Positions 53,302-62,336 of a stretch of 64,000 bases of DNA are shown here, one piece after another; the first letter of the stretch is position 1; every line of letters starts with the position of its first letter. Made by a program: the position numbers and the translations under genes. Below the pieces are notes generated by a model. The model ran no database searches. It was not told where the DNA came from and worked only from the letters and a program-made list of their open reading frames with translations. Source of the DNA: Sphingobium ummariense RL-3 (GTDB lineage Bacteria; Pseudomonadota; Alphaproteobacteria; Sphingomonadales; Sphingomonadaceae); contig NZ_AUWY01000136.1 in the NCBI RefSeq assembly GCF_000447205.1, positions 124,001 through 188,000 on the forward strand. The letters run 5' to 3'.

Positions 53302-55776
53302 ATGACTAACATGAATTCGTCGGCCGTCGAACAGAACATCGCGTCCCAAAAATCCGCACGGGGCGCTCCCTACCACCTCATCGCAGCCGGCCTGCTGGCC
53401 TGCACTGCATTGACGGCACCCGCTTTGGCGCAGAGCCCCGCGCCCGCCGAAGAACCGACAGACGATATCGTCGTCACCGGCGCGCTCGATGCGCTGCCGG
53501 TCAAGAATGTCGGTTCCATCTTCGGCTTCGACAAGACGATCGTGGAAACACCGCGCTCCGCCTCGACCATCTCCAAGGAGCAGATCGAGCGTTTCGGTAT
53601 CACGGACATCTATGATCTGGTCGCCCAGGCGCCCGGCACCTTCACCAACAGCTTCTTCGGCGTCGGCGGCGCACTCGACATTCGCGGCACGCCGGGCGAA
53701 GTCTATTTCCGCGGTATGCGCCGGCTCGACAACCCGGGCAACTATCCAACCCCGATCGCGGCGTCGGATCGCATCGACATTGTGCGTGGCCCGGCCTCGC
53801 CCATTTATGGCCCATCCAAGACCGGCGGCTATATGAATTTCGTGCCCAAATCGGCACGCGTCGCCGACGGCAAGCTGCGCGACAAGGCGTCGGGCGAACT
53901 CAGCTACACCCGCGGCAGTTGGGACATGAACATCTTCAAGGGCGAGGTGTCCGGCCCGCTCAAGATCGGCGAGCAGGAATTCGGCTACAGTCTGTTCGGC
54001 CAATATGAGGATGACGGCAGCTATTATCGCAACATGGATACCAAGCAATATATACTGCAGGGCTCGTTTGACACCGATCTGTCCGACCATGTCCGCATCG
54101 AATGGGGCGGCCAATATCAGAACTACAAGGGCCAGCAAAATGGCGGCTGGAACCGTCTGACGCAGGAACTGGTCGACAACGGCACCTATATCACCGGCCA
54201 GGCCCAGCCGATCGACACCGATGGCGACGGGCAGATTTCGCAGCAGGAAATCAATGTCGTGTCGCCCGGCGGCCTGTCGATCTTCGGCGGCTTTGCCTGC
54301 GGCGGCGGCGTTTTCGCCTCCTCGATTACCGACGCCTGCTACGCCGGCGGTCCGCTCAACCTCGTCAACACCGGCACGGCCAAATTGAGCCGCCGCGACA
54401 CGCTGACAGGCAAGGACGACAAGCTCAACAACAAGGGTACGACTCTCTATTTCGACACCATCTACACCGCTGACAGCGGGTTCGAGCTGAAAAACCAGTG
54501 GTTCTATGACAGCTACAAGAATCTGAACGAGAACGCCTATGGCTTCTCGCAATTCCATGACAGTTGGGTGGTCGAGGACAAGATCGTCGCGTCCAAGACG
54601 TTTGAGAGCGACATAGGCAAATTCGCCTTCCAGCTCTCTCCCTCCATCCGCTACACCAGCTTCAAGCATGGCGACGATTTCAACTATGAATATTTCCACC
54701 GCGTCGACCTGACCGTCGGCTATGACGCGCTGTCGGACCGGTTGCTGTCGACCGAATGCGACTGCGATTTCACCAACTATGTCGTTGGCCACTATAGCGA
54801 CCTAGCCTTTGCGGGGTTGGCGGATCTCGACTTCGCCTTCGGCCTGGATGTGACGCTGGGCGCGCGCTACGACCATCTGGACGTCAAGGCGACCAACATC
54901 ACATCGAAGATGGAGGCGCCCGATCCCGATCCGGTCAATAACAACGCCAGCGGTAGCAAGGGCGCCTGGTCCTGGTCGGCCAGCGCCAACTACAAGCTGC
55001 CTTTCGGCCTCATCCCCTATGGCACGGTCGCCCGGCAATCGACCGTCATCGCGGGGCAGGGTGCAGAAATCTACCCGACCGACGTGCTTGCCGGCACCTA
55101 TATCTCCGCGTCGAAACTCTATGAGGCGGGGATGAAGGGCAGCTGGCTCGACAACACGCTTTATGCCGCCGTGTCGGTCTACAAGCAGAAGCGCACCGAC
55201 TATAATGTCCAGTCGATCACGGTGAACCAGTCGGTCGAAACCAAGGGTCTGGAAGCCGAACTGCGCTGGTCAGTCGACAAGCATCTCCTGATCACCGGCG
55301 CCTATACCCACACCAATGTCTACAATCTGACCGCGCTGCACGACGGCACGCTGTTCAGCTTCTTCGGCATCGACGATCTGGTCAACGTTACTGATCCCAC
55401 CCTCTATCTCGGCGGCCAGCCGATCGGCCTGGTGCCGATCACCAGCAGGAGCGATTCCAAACGCGCCGGTATTCCCGAAAATATGTTCTCGGCGACGGCG
55501 ACCTACGCGTTCGATTTCGGCCTCGCCCTGTCAGGCAGTGTGGTCCATGTCGACTCGGTCTATTCGGGCCAGAGCCAGGCGGTGAAGCTCCCTGCCTATA
55601 CGACCGTGGACCTCAGCGCGTCCTACGAGACCGGGCCCTTCCTGTTCCGGCTGGTCGTCAAGAATGCGACCAATGAGAAATATTTCCGCGCCAACTTTAC
55701 CGAATTGTTCGGCAGCACGATTGTGCTGCCGGAACGTCCGCGTAGCTTCCAGGCATCGGCGGTGTACAAGTTCTGA
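53302..55776 (+). CDS. TonB-dependent outer-membrane receptor, putative purine uptake
   Basis: 824 aa with a signal peptide (HLIAAGLLACTALTAPALAQ). The plug domain has EPTDDIVVTGALDA, a TonB-box-like start, then SASTISKEQIERFGITDIYD and DIVRGPASPIYGPSKTGGYM. The beta-barrel ends in SFQASAVYKF with a terminal Phe. A perfect EF-hand-like loop, DTDGDGQISQQE, lies at about residues 305-316 within a predicted extracellular loop. ATG 53302 behind AAAGGGGGG was chosen; the frame upstream is not a leader. It heads the second purine unit (NUP, 8-oxoguanine deaminase, permease), suggesting import of a purine or related ligand. The ligand is inferred. Confidence 0.88.
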   Translation: MTNMNSSAVEQNIASQKSARGAPYHLIAAGLLACTALTAPALAQSPAPAEEPTDDIVVTGALDALPVKNVGSIFGFDKTIVETPRSASTISKEQIERFGITDIYDLVAQAPGTFTNSFFGVGGALDIRGTPGEVYFRGMRRLDNPGNYPTPIAASDRIDIVRGPASPIYGPSKTGGYMNFVPKSARVADGKLRDKASGELSYTRGSWDMNIFKGEVSGPLKIGEQEFGYSLFGQYEDDGSYYRNMDTKQYILQGSFDTDLSDHVRIEWGGQYQNYKGQQNGGWNRLTQELVDNGTYITGQAQPIDTDGDGQISQQEINVVSPGGLSIFGGFACGGGVFASSITDACYAGGPLNLVNTGTAKLSRRDTLTGKDDKLNNKGTTLYFDTIYTADSGFELKNQWFYDSYKNLNENAYGFSQFHDSWVVEDKIVASKTFESDIGKFAFQLSPSIRYTSFKHGDDFNYEYFHRVDLTVGYDALSDRLLSTECDCDFTNYVVGHYSDLAFAGLADLDFAFGLDVTLGARYDHLDVKATNITSKMEAPDPDPVNNNASGSKGAWSWSASANYKLPFGLIPYGTVARQSTVIAGQGAEIYPTDVLAGTYISASKLYEAGMKGSWLDNTLYAAVSVYKQKRTDYNVQSITVNQSVETKGLEAELRWSVDKHLLITGAYTHTNVYNLTALHDGTLFSFFGIDDLVNVTDPTLYLGGQPIGLVPITSRSDSKRAGIPENMFSATATYAFDFGLALSGSVVHVDSVYSGQSQAVKLPAYTTVDLSASYETGPFLFRLVVKNATNEKYFRANFTELFGSTIVLPERPRSFQASAVYKF

Positions 55777-55782
55777 TGAACA

Positions 55783-55810
55783 GGGGGTGCCCGGCTGGTT
55801 CGGCGCCCCC
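55783..55810 (+). terminator. Stem-loop just after the TonB receptor gene
   Basis: GGGGGTGCC (55783-55791) and GGCGCCCCC (55802-55810) pair with one mismatch around a 10-nt loop, starting 6 bp after the stop codon. There is no T-tract, so it may attenuate or stabilise the message rather than terminate. Confidence 0.35.
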
Positions 55811-55816
55811 TCCATC

Positions 55817-55890
55817 GTGCTCCTGCGGATGCGGGCGTTCCGGCGCGGTGTGCGTAACGCCGCTCCGGGCTTCGCCCACCGCAGGAGCAC
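55817..55890. repeat. Inverted repeat between TonB receptor and NUP gene
   Basis: Perfect 12-bp arms GTGCTCCTGCGG (55817-55828) and CCGCAGGAGCAC (55879-55890) enclose 50 bp. Outside them CTGGTTCG (55795-55802) pairs with CGAACCAG (55890-55897). It may be a mobile palindromic repeat. Confidence 0.6.
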
Positions 55891-55921
55891 GAACCAGTTA
55901 TGCGCTCGAAAGAATGATCTG

Positions 55922-57010
55922 ATGTCCCTGATCCCGCGTCTTCTCCTGCTCGCAGCAGCGGCCCTGCTGCTCGCACCGGTGGCATATGCACAGGCACCTG
56001 CAACCGACTGCGCGCCCGGCGCGGCTTGCTCCAAGCCGCTTCCGGTCCGTGTCGTGATCGTCACCATGTTCGAGATCGGCGCAGACACGGGCGATGCACC
56101 CGGCGAATTCCAGCTGTGGAAGGAACGGCGCAAGCTGGATACCCGCATTGCTTTCCCGCAAGGCTATCACGACCTCTATTATAATCCCGACAGCCGCATC
56201 CTCGCGATGGTGACGGGCGTCGGCACGGCGCGGTCGGGCACCGGAGTGATGGCGCTGGGCCTCGACCCGCGTTTCGACCTGTCCCATGCCTATTGGCTGG
56301 TGGCGGGTATCGCCGGTATCGACCCGCAGGACGCCTCGATCGGGTCGGCCGCCTGGGCGCGCTACAGCGTCGATGGCGATCTGGCGCATGAGATCGACGC
56401 GCGCGAAATTCCCAAGGGCTGGAAATCGGGATTCTTCCCGCTCGACAAGCAGGGGCCGGATGACAAGAGTCCGCCGATCACCGAAGGCCGGGTCTTTGCG
56501 CTCAATTCCAAGCTTACCGATTGGGCCTATGCGCTGACCAAGGACATGAAGCTACCCGACGATCCGGGCATTGTGAAGGAGCGCGCCCGCTATACCGGCT
56601 ATCCCAACGCCCAAAAACCGCCTTTCGTACTCATGGGCGACCAACTCTCTGCCATGACCTTCTGGCATGGCAAGTTGCTCACCGACTGGGCGAATGATTG
56701 GGTGCGTTATTCGACCAGCGGCAAGGGCGAATTCGTGACCTCCGCCATGGAGGAGACGGGCACACTTCAGGCGATCACCTATCTCGACAGGATCAACAAG
56801 GCGGACAAGGACCGGGTTCTGGTGCTGCGGTCGGGCAGCAATTTCTCCATGCCGCCGCCCGGCGTCGCCGCCGCCGACTATCTGCTGCGCGAGAATGAAG
56901 GTTATGCGGGCATGAAAGCCTCGCTCGAGAGCCTCTATGTCGTGGGGTCGAAGGTGGTCGACGAACTGATCGGCCATTGGGATCGCTATGAAAAGGCGCC
57001 GCCCGAGTGA
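55922..57010 (+). CDS. NUP-family (purine nucleoside permease/phosphorylase-fold) exported protein
   Basis: 362 aa with a signal peptide (LLLLAAAALLLAPVAYAQ). The NUP family is shown by VVIVTMFEIGADTGDAPGEF, then YWLVAGIAGIDPQDASIGSA and LMGDQLSAMTFWHGKLLTDW. Fungal members are called nucleoside permeases, but the fold is that of nucleoside phosphorylases and this protein has no transmembrane bundle. A periplasmic nucleoside-binding or -cleaving role is therefore more likely. ATG 55922 was chosen; the upstream frame is not leader-like. It overlaps the 8-oxoguanine deaminase by 4 bp. Confidence 0.85.
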   Translation: MSLIPRLLLLAAAALLLAPVAYAQAPATDCAPGAACSKPLPVRVVIVTMFEIGADTGDAPGEFQLWKERRKLDTRIAFPQGYHDLYYNPDSRILAMVTGVGTARSGTGVMALGLDPRFDLSHAYWLVAGIAGIDPQDASIGSAAWARYSVDGDLAHEIDAREIPKGWKSGFFPLDKQGPDDKSPPITEGRVFALNSKLTDWAYALTKDMKLPDDPGIVKERARYTGYPNAQKPPFVLMGDQLSAMTFWHGKLLTDWANDWVRYSTSGKGEFVTSAMEETGTLQAITYLDRINKADKDRVLVLRSGSNFSMPPPGVAAADYLLRENEGYAGMKASLESLYVVGSKVVDELIGHWDRYEKAPPE

Positions 57011-58368
57011 CCCTGACGGTCATCCGCAATGCCGACATTCTCGTCACCATGGATGACCAGCGGCGCGAGATTGCGGAGGGGGTGCTGGCCTTCCGCGATG
57101 GCGTGATCGAAGCGGTCGGAACGGCGGCAGAACTGACCGCGCTGGTGCGGGACGCCGATGCGGTGATCGACGCCACCGGTTGCGTCGTCACTCCCGGCCT
57201 GGTCAACACGCATCACCATCTCTATCAGTCGCTGACGCGTGCGCTGCCCGGCGCGATCAATGTATCGCTGTTCGATTGGCTGAAGCGCCTCTATCCGATC
57301 TGGGCGCAATACACGCCCCAGGATGTGTTCGTGGCCACCCAGCTTGGCCTCGCGGAACTGGCGCTTTCGGGTTGCACGCTCAGCAGCGACCATCTCTATC
57401 TGTTCCCCAATGGCGTGACATTGGACGATACGATCGCCGCCGCGCGAGGGATCGGCATCCGCTTCCACCCGACGCGCGGCGCGATGAGCGTGGGGGAAAG
57501 CGCCGGCGGCCTACCGCCCGATAGTCTGGTCGAGCGCGAGGACGCGATCCTTGATGATTGCATCCGCGTGATCGACCGATTCCATGATGCCGCCAACGGT
57601 GCGATGGTGCGGGTCGGCGTCGCCCCATGCTCGCCTTTCTCCGTCAGCCGCGAGTTGATGCGCGACGCGGCTCTGCTCGCGCGCGACAAAGGGGTGATGC
57701 TGCACACCCATCTGGCGGAGGATGCCGACGACGTCGCCTTCAGCCTGGAGCGCTTCGGTTGCCGGCCGGGCCAATATGCCGAGGAGTTGGGCTGGATCGG
57801 TCCCGATGTCTGGCACGCCCATTGCGTGCAACTCGACCCTCAGGAAATCGACCTGTTCGCGCGAAGCAGGACCGGCGTCGCCCATTGCCCCTGCTCCAAC
57901 TGCCGTCTCGGATCGGGCATCGCGCCGCTGCGTGCCATGGTCGCACAAGGCGTTCCCGTCGGCATCGGCGTGGACGGCTCGGCGTCGAACGACAGCGGGC
58001 ACCTGCTGCTTGAAGCGCGGCAGGCGATGCTGCTCCAGCGCGCGGTCGGCGGCCCATCCGCCTTCGATCCGCGCCATGCGCTGTTCCTGGCGACGCGCGG
58101 CGGGGCAGAGATATTGGGCCGGCCCGATTGCGGATCTATTGAAGCAGGCAAGCGCGCCGACATCGCCCTGTGGGACATGGCTGACATCCCGTCCTCAGGC
58201 GCCTGGGACAAGGTGGCGGCGCTGCTGCTCGCCCCGCCCTCCGGCGCGCGCGACGTCTTTGTCGAGGGGCGCGCGGTCGTGCGCGACGGCGATCTGGTGC
58301 AGGCCAGCCGCCGCGACATCGTGCGCGCCGCCGACCGTTCGCTTGCCCGTCTGATGGAAGCCGCCTGA
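57007..58368 (+). CDS. 8-oxoguanine deaminase
   Basis: 453 aa amidohydrolase. PGLVNTHHHLYQSLTRALPG gives the HxH metal site and is characteristic of 8-oxoguanine deaminases, MLHTHLAEDADD and WHAHCVQLDPQEIDLF follow, and VGIGVDGSASNDSGHL carries the catalytic Asp. The reaction is 8-oxoguanine to urate plus ammonia, entering the pathway directly at urate. GTG start 57007 overlaps the NUP gene by 4 bp; the stop overlaps the permease ATG by 1 bp. Confidence 0.9.
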   Translation: MTLTVIRNADILVTMDDQRREIAEGVLAFRDGVIEAVGTAAELTALVRDADAVIDATGCVVTPGLVNTHHHLYQSLTRALPGAINVSLFDWLKRLYPIWAQYTPQDVFVATQLGLAELALSGCTLSSDHLYLFPNGVTLDDTIAAARGIGIRFHPTRGAMSVGESAGGLPPDSLVEREDAILDDCIRVIDRFHDAANGAMVRVGVAPCSPFSVSRELMRDAALLARDKGVMLHTHLAEDADDVAFSLERFGCRPGQYAEELGWIGPDVWHAHCVQLDPQEIDLFARSRTGVAHCPCSNCRLGSGIAPLRAMVAQGVPVGIGVDGSASNDSGHLLLEARQAMLLQRAVGGPSAFDPRHALFLATRGGAEILGRPDCGSIEAGKRADIALWDMADIPSSGAWDKVAALLLAPPSGARDVFVEGRAVVRDGDLVQASRRDIVRAADRSLARLMEAA

Positions 58369-59774
58369 TGCACGCGCCGCCGCCGAATCCTGACATTCCG
58401 CTCCGCGCCGGTGTGATGACGGCCGACCAGGCGCGCGATCCCGATCATTTCCCCGGCCTTGCCGTCGCGGTGCCGCTCGGCATCCAGCATGTGCTGGCGA
58501 TGTTCGTCAGCAACCTGACGCCCGCCATCATCGTGGCGGGTGCGGCGGGCTTCGGCTTTGGATCGCCCGATTCGAGCGCGCTCATCTACATGATCCAGAT
58601 GGCGATGCTATTCGCCGGGGTCGCCACCCTCATCCAGACGATCGGTGTCGGCCCGGCGGGCGCGCGCCTTCCGCTGGTGCAGGGGACCAGCTTTGCCTTT
58701 CTGCCGGTGATGATCCCGATCGTCGCTGGGCAGGGCGTTACCGCCATGGCGCAACTGACCACCGCCGCGATCTGCGGCGGACTGTTCCATATAGGGGTTA
58801 GCTTCTTCATCGGTCGCATCCGTTTCGCCTTGCCGCCGATGGTCACCGGCCTCGTCGTGCTGATGATCGGCCTGTCGCTGATGCGCGTCGGGGTGCAATA
58901 TGCCGCCGGCGGCGTTTCCGCGCAGGGCACGCCTGCCTATGGTGCGGGCATCAGCTGGATGCTGGCGGGGATCGTGGTGTTCACGACGCTGGGCCTCAGC
59001 TTCTTCGGACGGGGCATCTGGTCCATCGCATCGGTGCTGCTGGGACTGGCGGCCGGCTATGCGGCCGCCGCCCTGCTGGGGCGCGTGTCGCTCGCGCCGG
59101 TGGGCTCAGCGCCCTGGTTCATGTTGCCCTCGCCCTTTCATTTCGGCTTCGCCCTGTCCGCCTCGGCGATATTGGGTTTCGTGCTGATGGGCTTCATCTC
59201 CGCGATCGAATCGATCGGCGCGGTGTCGGCGATCTGCGAAAATGGCGCGGGCCGGCCGGCGAGCGACCGGGAACTGATCGGCGCGACCTGCGCCGATGGC
59301 ATGGGCACCGCGATCGCCGGCGTATTCGGCGCGATGCCGAACACCAGCTTCAGCCAGAATGTCGGCCTGATCGCCATCACCGGCATCATGAGCCGCCATA
59401 TCGTGACGATCGGCGCGCTGCTCCTGATCGCCTGCGGTCTCGCGCCCAAGGTCGGGGCGCTGGTCACCACCATCCCGATCGAAGTGCTGGGCGGCGGCGT
59501 GATCGTGATGTTCGGCATGGTCGCTTCGGCCGCGCTGTCGATCCTGTCGGGTGTCGACTGGACTCAGCGCAACATGCTCATCTTCGGCGTCGCGCTGTCC
59601 ATCGGCATAGGACTGGAACTGGAGCCCGACGCGGTGTCCCATCTGCCCGACACGCTACGGATCGTACTGACATCCGGGGTGTTGCCGGCGGCGCTGATCG
59701 CTGTGGTGCTCAACCTGCTGGTGCCGGATCGGACGGCGCAGCCTCTGGCAGCCCCGCCCGGAGTGCCAACATGA
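58368..59774 (+). CDS. NCS2 (NAT) family xanthine/urate permease
   Basis: 468 aa with about 12-14 transmembrane helices. PLGIQHVLAMFVSNLTPAII is the conserved opening of the NAT/NCS2 family, and the NAT signature is in TSFSQNVGLIAITGIMSR. FISAIESIGAVSAICENGAG contains the conserved acidic residue of the substrate site. Members transport xanthine, urate or uracil; here xanthine or urate is most likely given the 8-oxoguanine deaminase directly upstream. It ends 3 bp before the convergent cytochrome b561 gene. Confidence 0.92.
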   Translation: MHAPPPNPDIPLRAGVMTADQARDPDHFPGLAVAVPLGIQHVLAMFVSNLTPAIIVAGAAGFGFGSPDSSALIYMIQMAMLFAGVATLIQTIGVGPAGARLPLVQGTSFAFLPVMIPIVAGQGVTAMAQLTTAAICGGLFHIGVSFFIGRIRFALPPMVTGLVVLMIGLSLMRVGVQYAAGGVSAQGTPAYGAGISWMLAGIVVFTTLGLSFFGRGIWSIASVLLGLAAGYAAAALLGRVSLAPVGSAPWFMLPSPFHFGFALSASAILGFVLMGFISAIESIGAVSAICENGAGRPASDRELIGATCADGMGTAIAGVFGAMPNTSFSQNVGLIAITGIMSRHIVTIGALLLIACGLAPKVGALVTTIPIEVLGGGVIVMFGMVASAALSILSGVDWTQRNMLIFGVALSIGIGLELEPDAVSHLPDTLRIVLTSGVLPAALIAVVLNLLVPDRTAQPLAAPPGVPT

Positions 59775-59777
59775 CGG

Positions 59778-60434
59778 TCAGAGATGAAGCCCTTTGGACA
59801 CGAAATAGGTAATCGCGGCCGCGATCAGCAGACCGGTCAGCGCTCTCCACACCGAGGCCCGGAGGGGGACAGCGGCTGCCCCATCCACCGCCTTTACGCT
59901 GCCGGTGATCATCGGGCCGATAAGGTTCCGCCGCCTCGCCAGCAGGTAGAACAGGATCGCCGCGATATGAAGCACGATCAGCCCCATCAGCAGGTTGAAG
60001 ATCAGGCTGTGCACGTCCGACGCCCAGCGGCCGGCATCGAAGCTGACATAATCTGCCAGTGGCCCTGATTCGAGGCCGTCGACATCGACCGCGAACAGCC
60101 CCGCCATCACCATCGCGATCAGGATCGCCAGCATGGAGACCACGCTCCAGCCGCCCAGCGGGTTATGGCCGACATCGGCTTCTCCCGAGCCGCGCAGATA
60201 GGCGAGGGCCGCGCGGGGACCGCGCACGAATCGGGAAAAGCGGGCCGTTCGTCCACCAGCCAGGCCCCAATAGAGCCGGAAGACGAGCAGGAAGAGAATG
60301 GCGTAGCCCGACCAGCGATGCCACTCCATCTCGTGATTCTCGCCACTCCACCAGGAAAAGGCGATCAGCCCGACGAGCAGCCAATGAAACAGGCGGAGCG
60401 GCAAGTCCCAGACAGGCTGAATGATCGGCTTCAT
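59778..60434 (-). CDS. Cytochrome b561-type membrane protein
   Basis: 218 aa with four transmembrane helices: LFHWLLVGLIAFSWWSG, WHRWSGYAILFLLVFRLYWG, SMLAILIAMVMAGLFA and VHSLIFNLLMGLIVLHIAAI. Histidines at FHWLL, EWHRWSGY, DVHSLIF and VLHIAA are placed for two b-type hemes, as in the prokaryotic cytochrome b561 family. It starts 15 bp after the cytochrome c' stop, suggesting electron exchange between the two. Confidence 0.88.
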   Translation of the reverse strand: MKPIIQPVWDLPLRLFHWLLVGLIAFSWWSGENHEMEWHRWSGYAILFLLVFRLYWGLAGGRTARFSRFVRGPRAALAYLRGSGEADVGHNPLGGWSVVSMLAILIAMVMAGLFAVDVDGLESGPLADYVSFDAGRWASDVHSLIFNLLMGLIVLHIAAILFYLLARRRNLIGPMITGSVKAVDGAAAVPLRASVWRALTGLLIAAAITYFVSKGLHL

Positions 60435-60449
60435 CGGGCGCGCTCCGCC

Positions 60450-60899
60450 TCAGTTATCCGCACGGAACTGCTTGTGGCAGCCCGCGCAGGTACCGCCGAC
60501 GACCTTGAACTGTGCGCCGATGGCATCGACATTGCCGCCATTGACGACCGTCACCAGCTTGCCCGATTCCGCGACAAGCTTCGCCATCTGCGCGTCGAAG
60601 GTCGCCTTCTGCGTCCAGATGGCGGGCAGGGCGTCGGTACCCGCACCGCTACCGGCCGGGAAGAGAGCGCCCTGCTGCCTCGCGGTGGCGGCGACCGTCT
60701 GGGCCGCGGCCAGCATCCCCGGCTTGGCGGGGGAGCCGCCGGCGAGTTGCTCCTTCAGCACTTTCATCGCGGCGCCCATTTTCTTGAAGCTCGCCTGCCG
60801 CGTGGCTTTGGGATCGGAGGGTGCAGCGACAACTGCGCCTGCCAATGTCAGCACCGCTAGCGGAAGCGCGATGCGGCGGGTGGTTCGATATATGCTCAT
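60450..60899 (-). CDS. Cytochrome c'
   Basis: 149 aa exported protein with a signal peptide (IALPLAVLTLAGAVVAAP). The single heme motif CAGCH sits near the C-terminus in VGGTCAGCHKQFRAD, as in cytochrome c' four-helix bundles. The upstream helices are Ala/Lys/Gln rich. It is encoded between an ankyrin-repeat gene (27-bp gap) and the cytochrome b561 gene (15-bp gap). Confidence 0.9.
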   Translation of the reverse strand: MSIYRTTRRIALPLAVLTLAGAVVAAPSDPKATRQASFKKMGAAMKVLKEQLAGGSPAKPGMLAAAQTVAATARQQGALFPAGSGAGTDALPAIWTQKATFDAQMAKLVAESGKLVTVVNGGNVDAIGAQFKVVGGTCAGCHKQFRADN

Positions 60900-60926
60900 G
60901 CCTGTCTGTCCAATGTCCTTGTCGAT

Positions 60927-62336
60927 CTATTTCCGTACGGTCGCGAGAGTGGTCGCGGGCGGCTGCGGGAACACCTTAAGGAAGACGCTCTTGACCTCGC
61001 TCAGGCCATTTGCGGCCATCTGCGCCGCGGTCGCTCCGCGCTTCGTCGCGATATCGGTCCGGGCGCCATGCGCTGCCAGCAGGCGAAGCATGGGCTCAAG
61101 CGCTGGCTTTGGCCCGCCGTTGAGCACGACATGCAGCGGCGTTGCGCCGGCGGCGTTGGCGAAATTGGCGTCGGGCGCGAGCGTGAGCGCATAGTCGAGC
61201 GCCTCGACACTGCCGCCGGCAGCGGCCGCCAGCAGGACGTTGGTCCCGTCCGCCGCGACGAAATCCGCCTTGGCGCCGGCGTTGACCAGCTGCCGCATGA
61301 CAGCCGCATGGCCGCCCGATGCCGCCATCAGCAGGGGCGGTGTCGGCGGAACCGGCGGGGGCGGGACGCCGAAATTCGCTTCGGTCACCCATTTGATCGT
61401 GGTCGAGCCGGTGAGGCCGTTCACATCCGCCCCCTTCGCCAGCATCGCGGCCACCAGATCGGCGTCGCCCCCTGACGCCGCGACATGCAAGGGCTGCCGT
61501 CCTTCCCGGTCACGCTCGGCAAGGTCGCCGCTGCGCGCCACGAACAGCAAAGCGGCTGCGTAATGATGCTGATAGAGCGCGAGTTGCAGCGCGCTCGTCC
61601 GCTCCGGACCGCGATAGTCGGCCTTCGCGCCCGCCGCCATCAATGCCTCGCACGCGGGGACCGAGCCATCGCGGATCGCAAAGAAGAGGGGCGTGAAGCC
61701 GCCCTTGGACACGCGGTTGACATCAGCGCCGGCCCGGATCAACGGCGCGATCGCCTCGACCCGACCGGAAGACGCCGCCCACATCAAGGGCGTCTGCCCC
61801 ATGGCGTCGGGTCGGTCCGCCGGTGCACCCGCCGCCAGCATCCGCGCGACCGCGTTCGCCGGGCCGAAACGCGCGCAAATGGCGAGCGGGGTCACGCCGT
61901 CGAGCCGTGCCGCGCGGACATCGGCATGGGCGTCCAGCAACTGCGTTACTATCCGCGCATCACCCAGTTCACAGGCAAGCGCCAGCGGCGTCTGTCCATC
62001 GCTCTCCGCCATGTCAGCCTTCGCGCCCTTGGCGAGCAGCGCCCTCACCATATCGGGGTTCTGCCGGCTGACCGCCCAGGCAAGCGGGGTCGCGCCGAAG
62101 CTGGATCTCTCGTTCGGATCGGCCCCGGCCGCGAGCGCACTGGTCACACCCGCCACGTCATTCGCCTTGATCGCGTCGAGGAGTGGACCCTGAGCCTGGG
62201 CAACGCTTCCCCAAAATGCCAACGTCATCCCCGCGAAGGCGGGGATCCATCCCCGGACCTTGCGTCCAGGCGAAAGTGTGGGAGATGGATTCCCGCTTTC
62301 GCGGGAATGACGGGCTTGCTCTGCGTGCCTAGGCAT
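60927..62336 (-). CDS. Exported ankyrin-repeat protein
   Basis: 469 aa with about ten ankyrin repeats, for example GATPLAWAVSRQNPDMVRAL, GQTPLALACELGDARIVTQL and GQTPLMWAASSGRVEAIAPL. The N-terminus includes a segment encoded by a palindromic repeat (62223-62312), which reads RHSRESGNPSPTLSPGRK and then WIPAFAGM, before TLAFWGSVAQAQ. ATG 62336 overlaps the DUF1552 stop by 8 bp and fits translational coupling. ATG 62228 would leave only a stub of the signal peptide. Function is unknown. It is part of the DUF1588/DUF1552/cytochrome operon. Confidence 0.82.
   Translation of the reverse strand: MPRHAEQARHSRESGNPSPTLSPGRKVRGWIPAFAGMTLAFWGSVAQAQGPLLDAIKANDVAGVTSALAAGADPNERSSFGATPLAWAVSRQNPDMVRALLAKGAKADMAESDGQTPLALACELGDARIVTQLLDAHADVRAARLDGVTPLAICARFGPANAVARMLAAGAPADRPDAMGQTPLMWAASSGRVEAIAPLIRAGADVNRVSKGGFTPLFFAIRDGSVPACEALMAAGAKADYRGPERTSALQLALYQHHYAAALLFVARSGDLAERDREGRQPLHVAASGGDADLVAAMLAKGADVNGLTGSTTIKWVTEANFGVPPPPVPPTPPLLMAASGGHAAVMRQLVNAGAKADFVAADGTNVLLAAAAGGSVEALDYALTLAPDANFANAAGATPLHVVLNGGPKPALEPMLRLLAAHGARTDIATKRGATAAQMAANGLSEVKSVFLKVFPQPPATTLATVRK
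62223..62312. repeat. Palindromic repeat element at the 5' end of the ankyrin gene
   Basis: Inverted arms of 32 bp begin CGTCATCCCCGCGAAGGCGG on one side and, inverted, CGTCATTCCCGCGAAAGCGG on the other, with 4 mismatches. They enclose a GC-rich centre. This is a REP-like element typical of intergenic DNA in related genomes. Confidence 0.82.

Noticed and set aside
59778..60899. Cytochrome b561 and cytochrome c' considered as a split PuuD-type urate oxidase
   Set aside because: The b561 protein has only four helices with b-heme histidines and the c protein is a cytochrome c'; neither matches the eight-helix PuuD urate domain. They also belong to a different, convergent operon.
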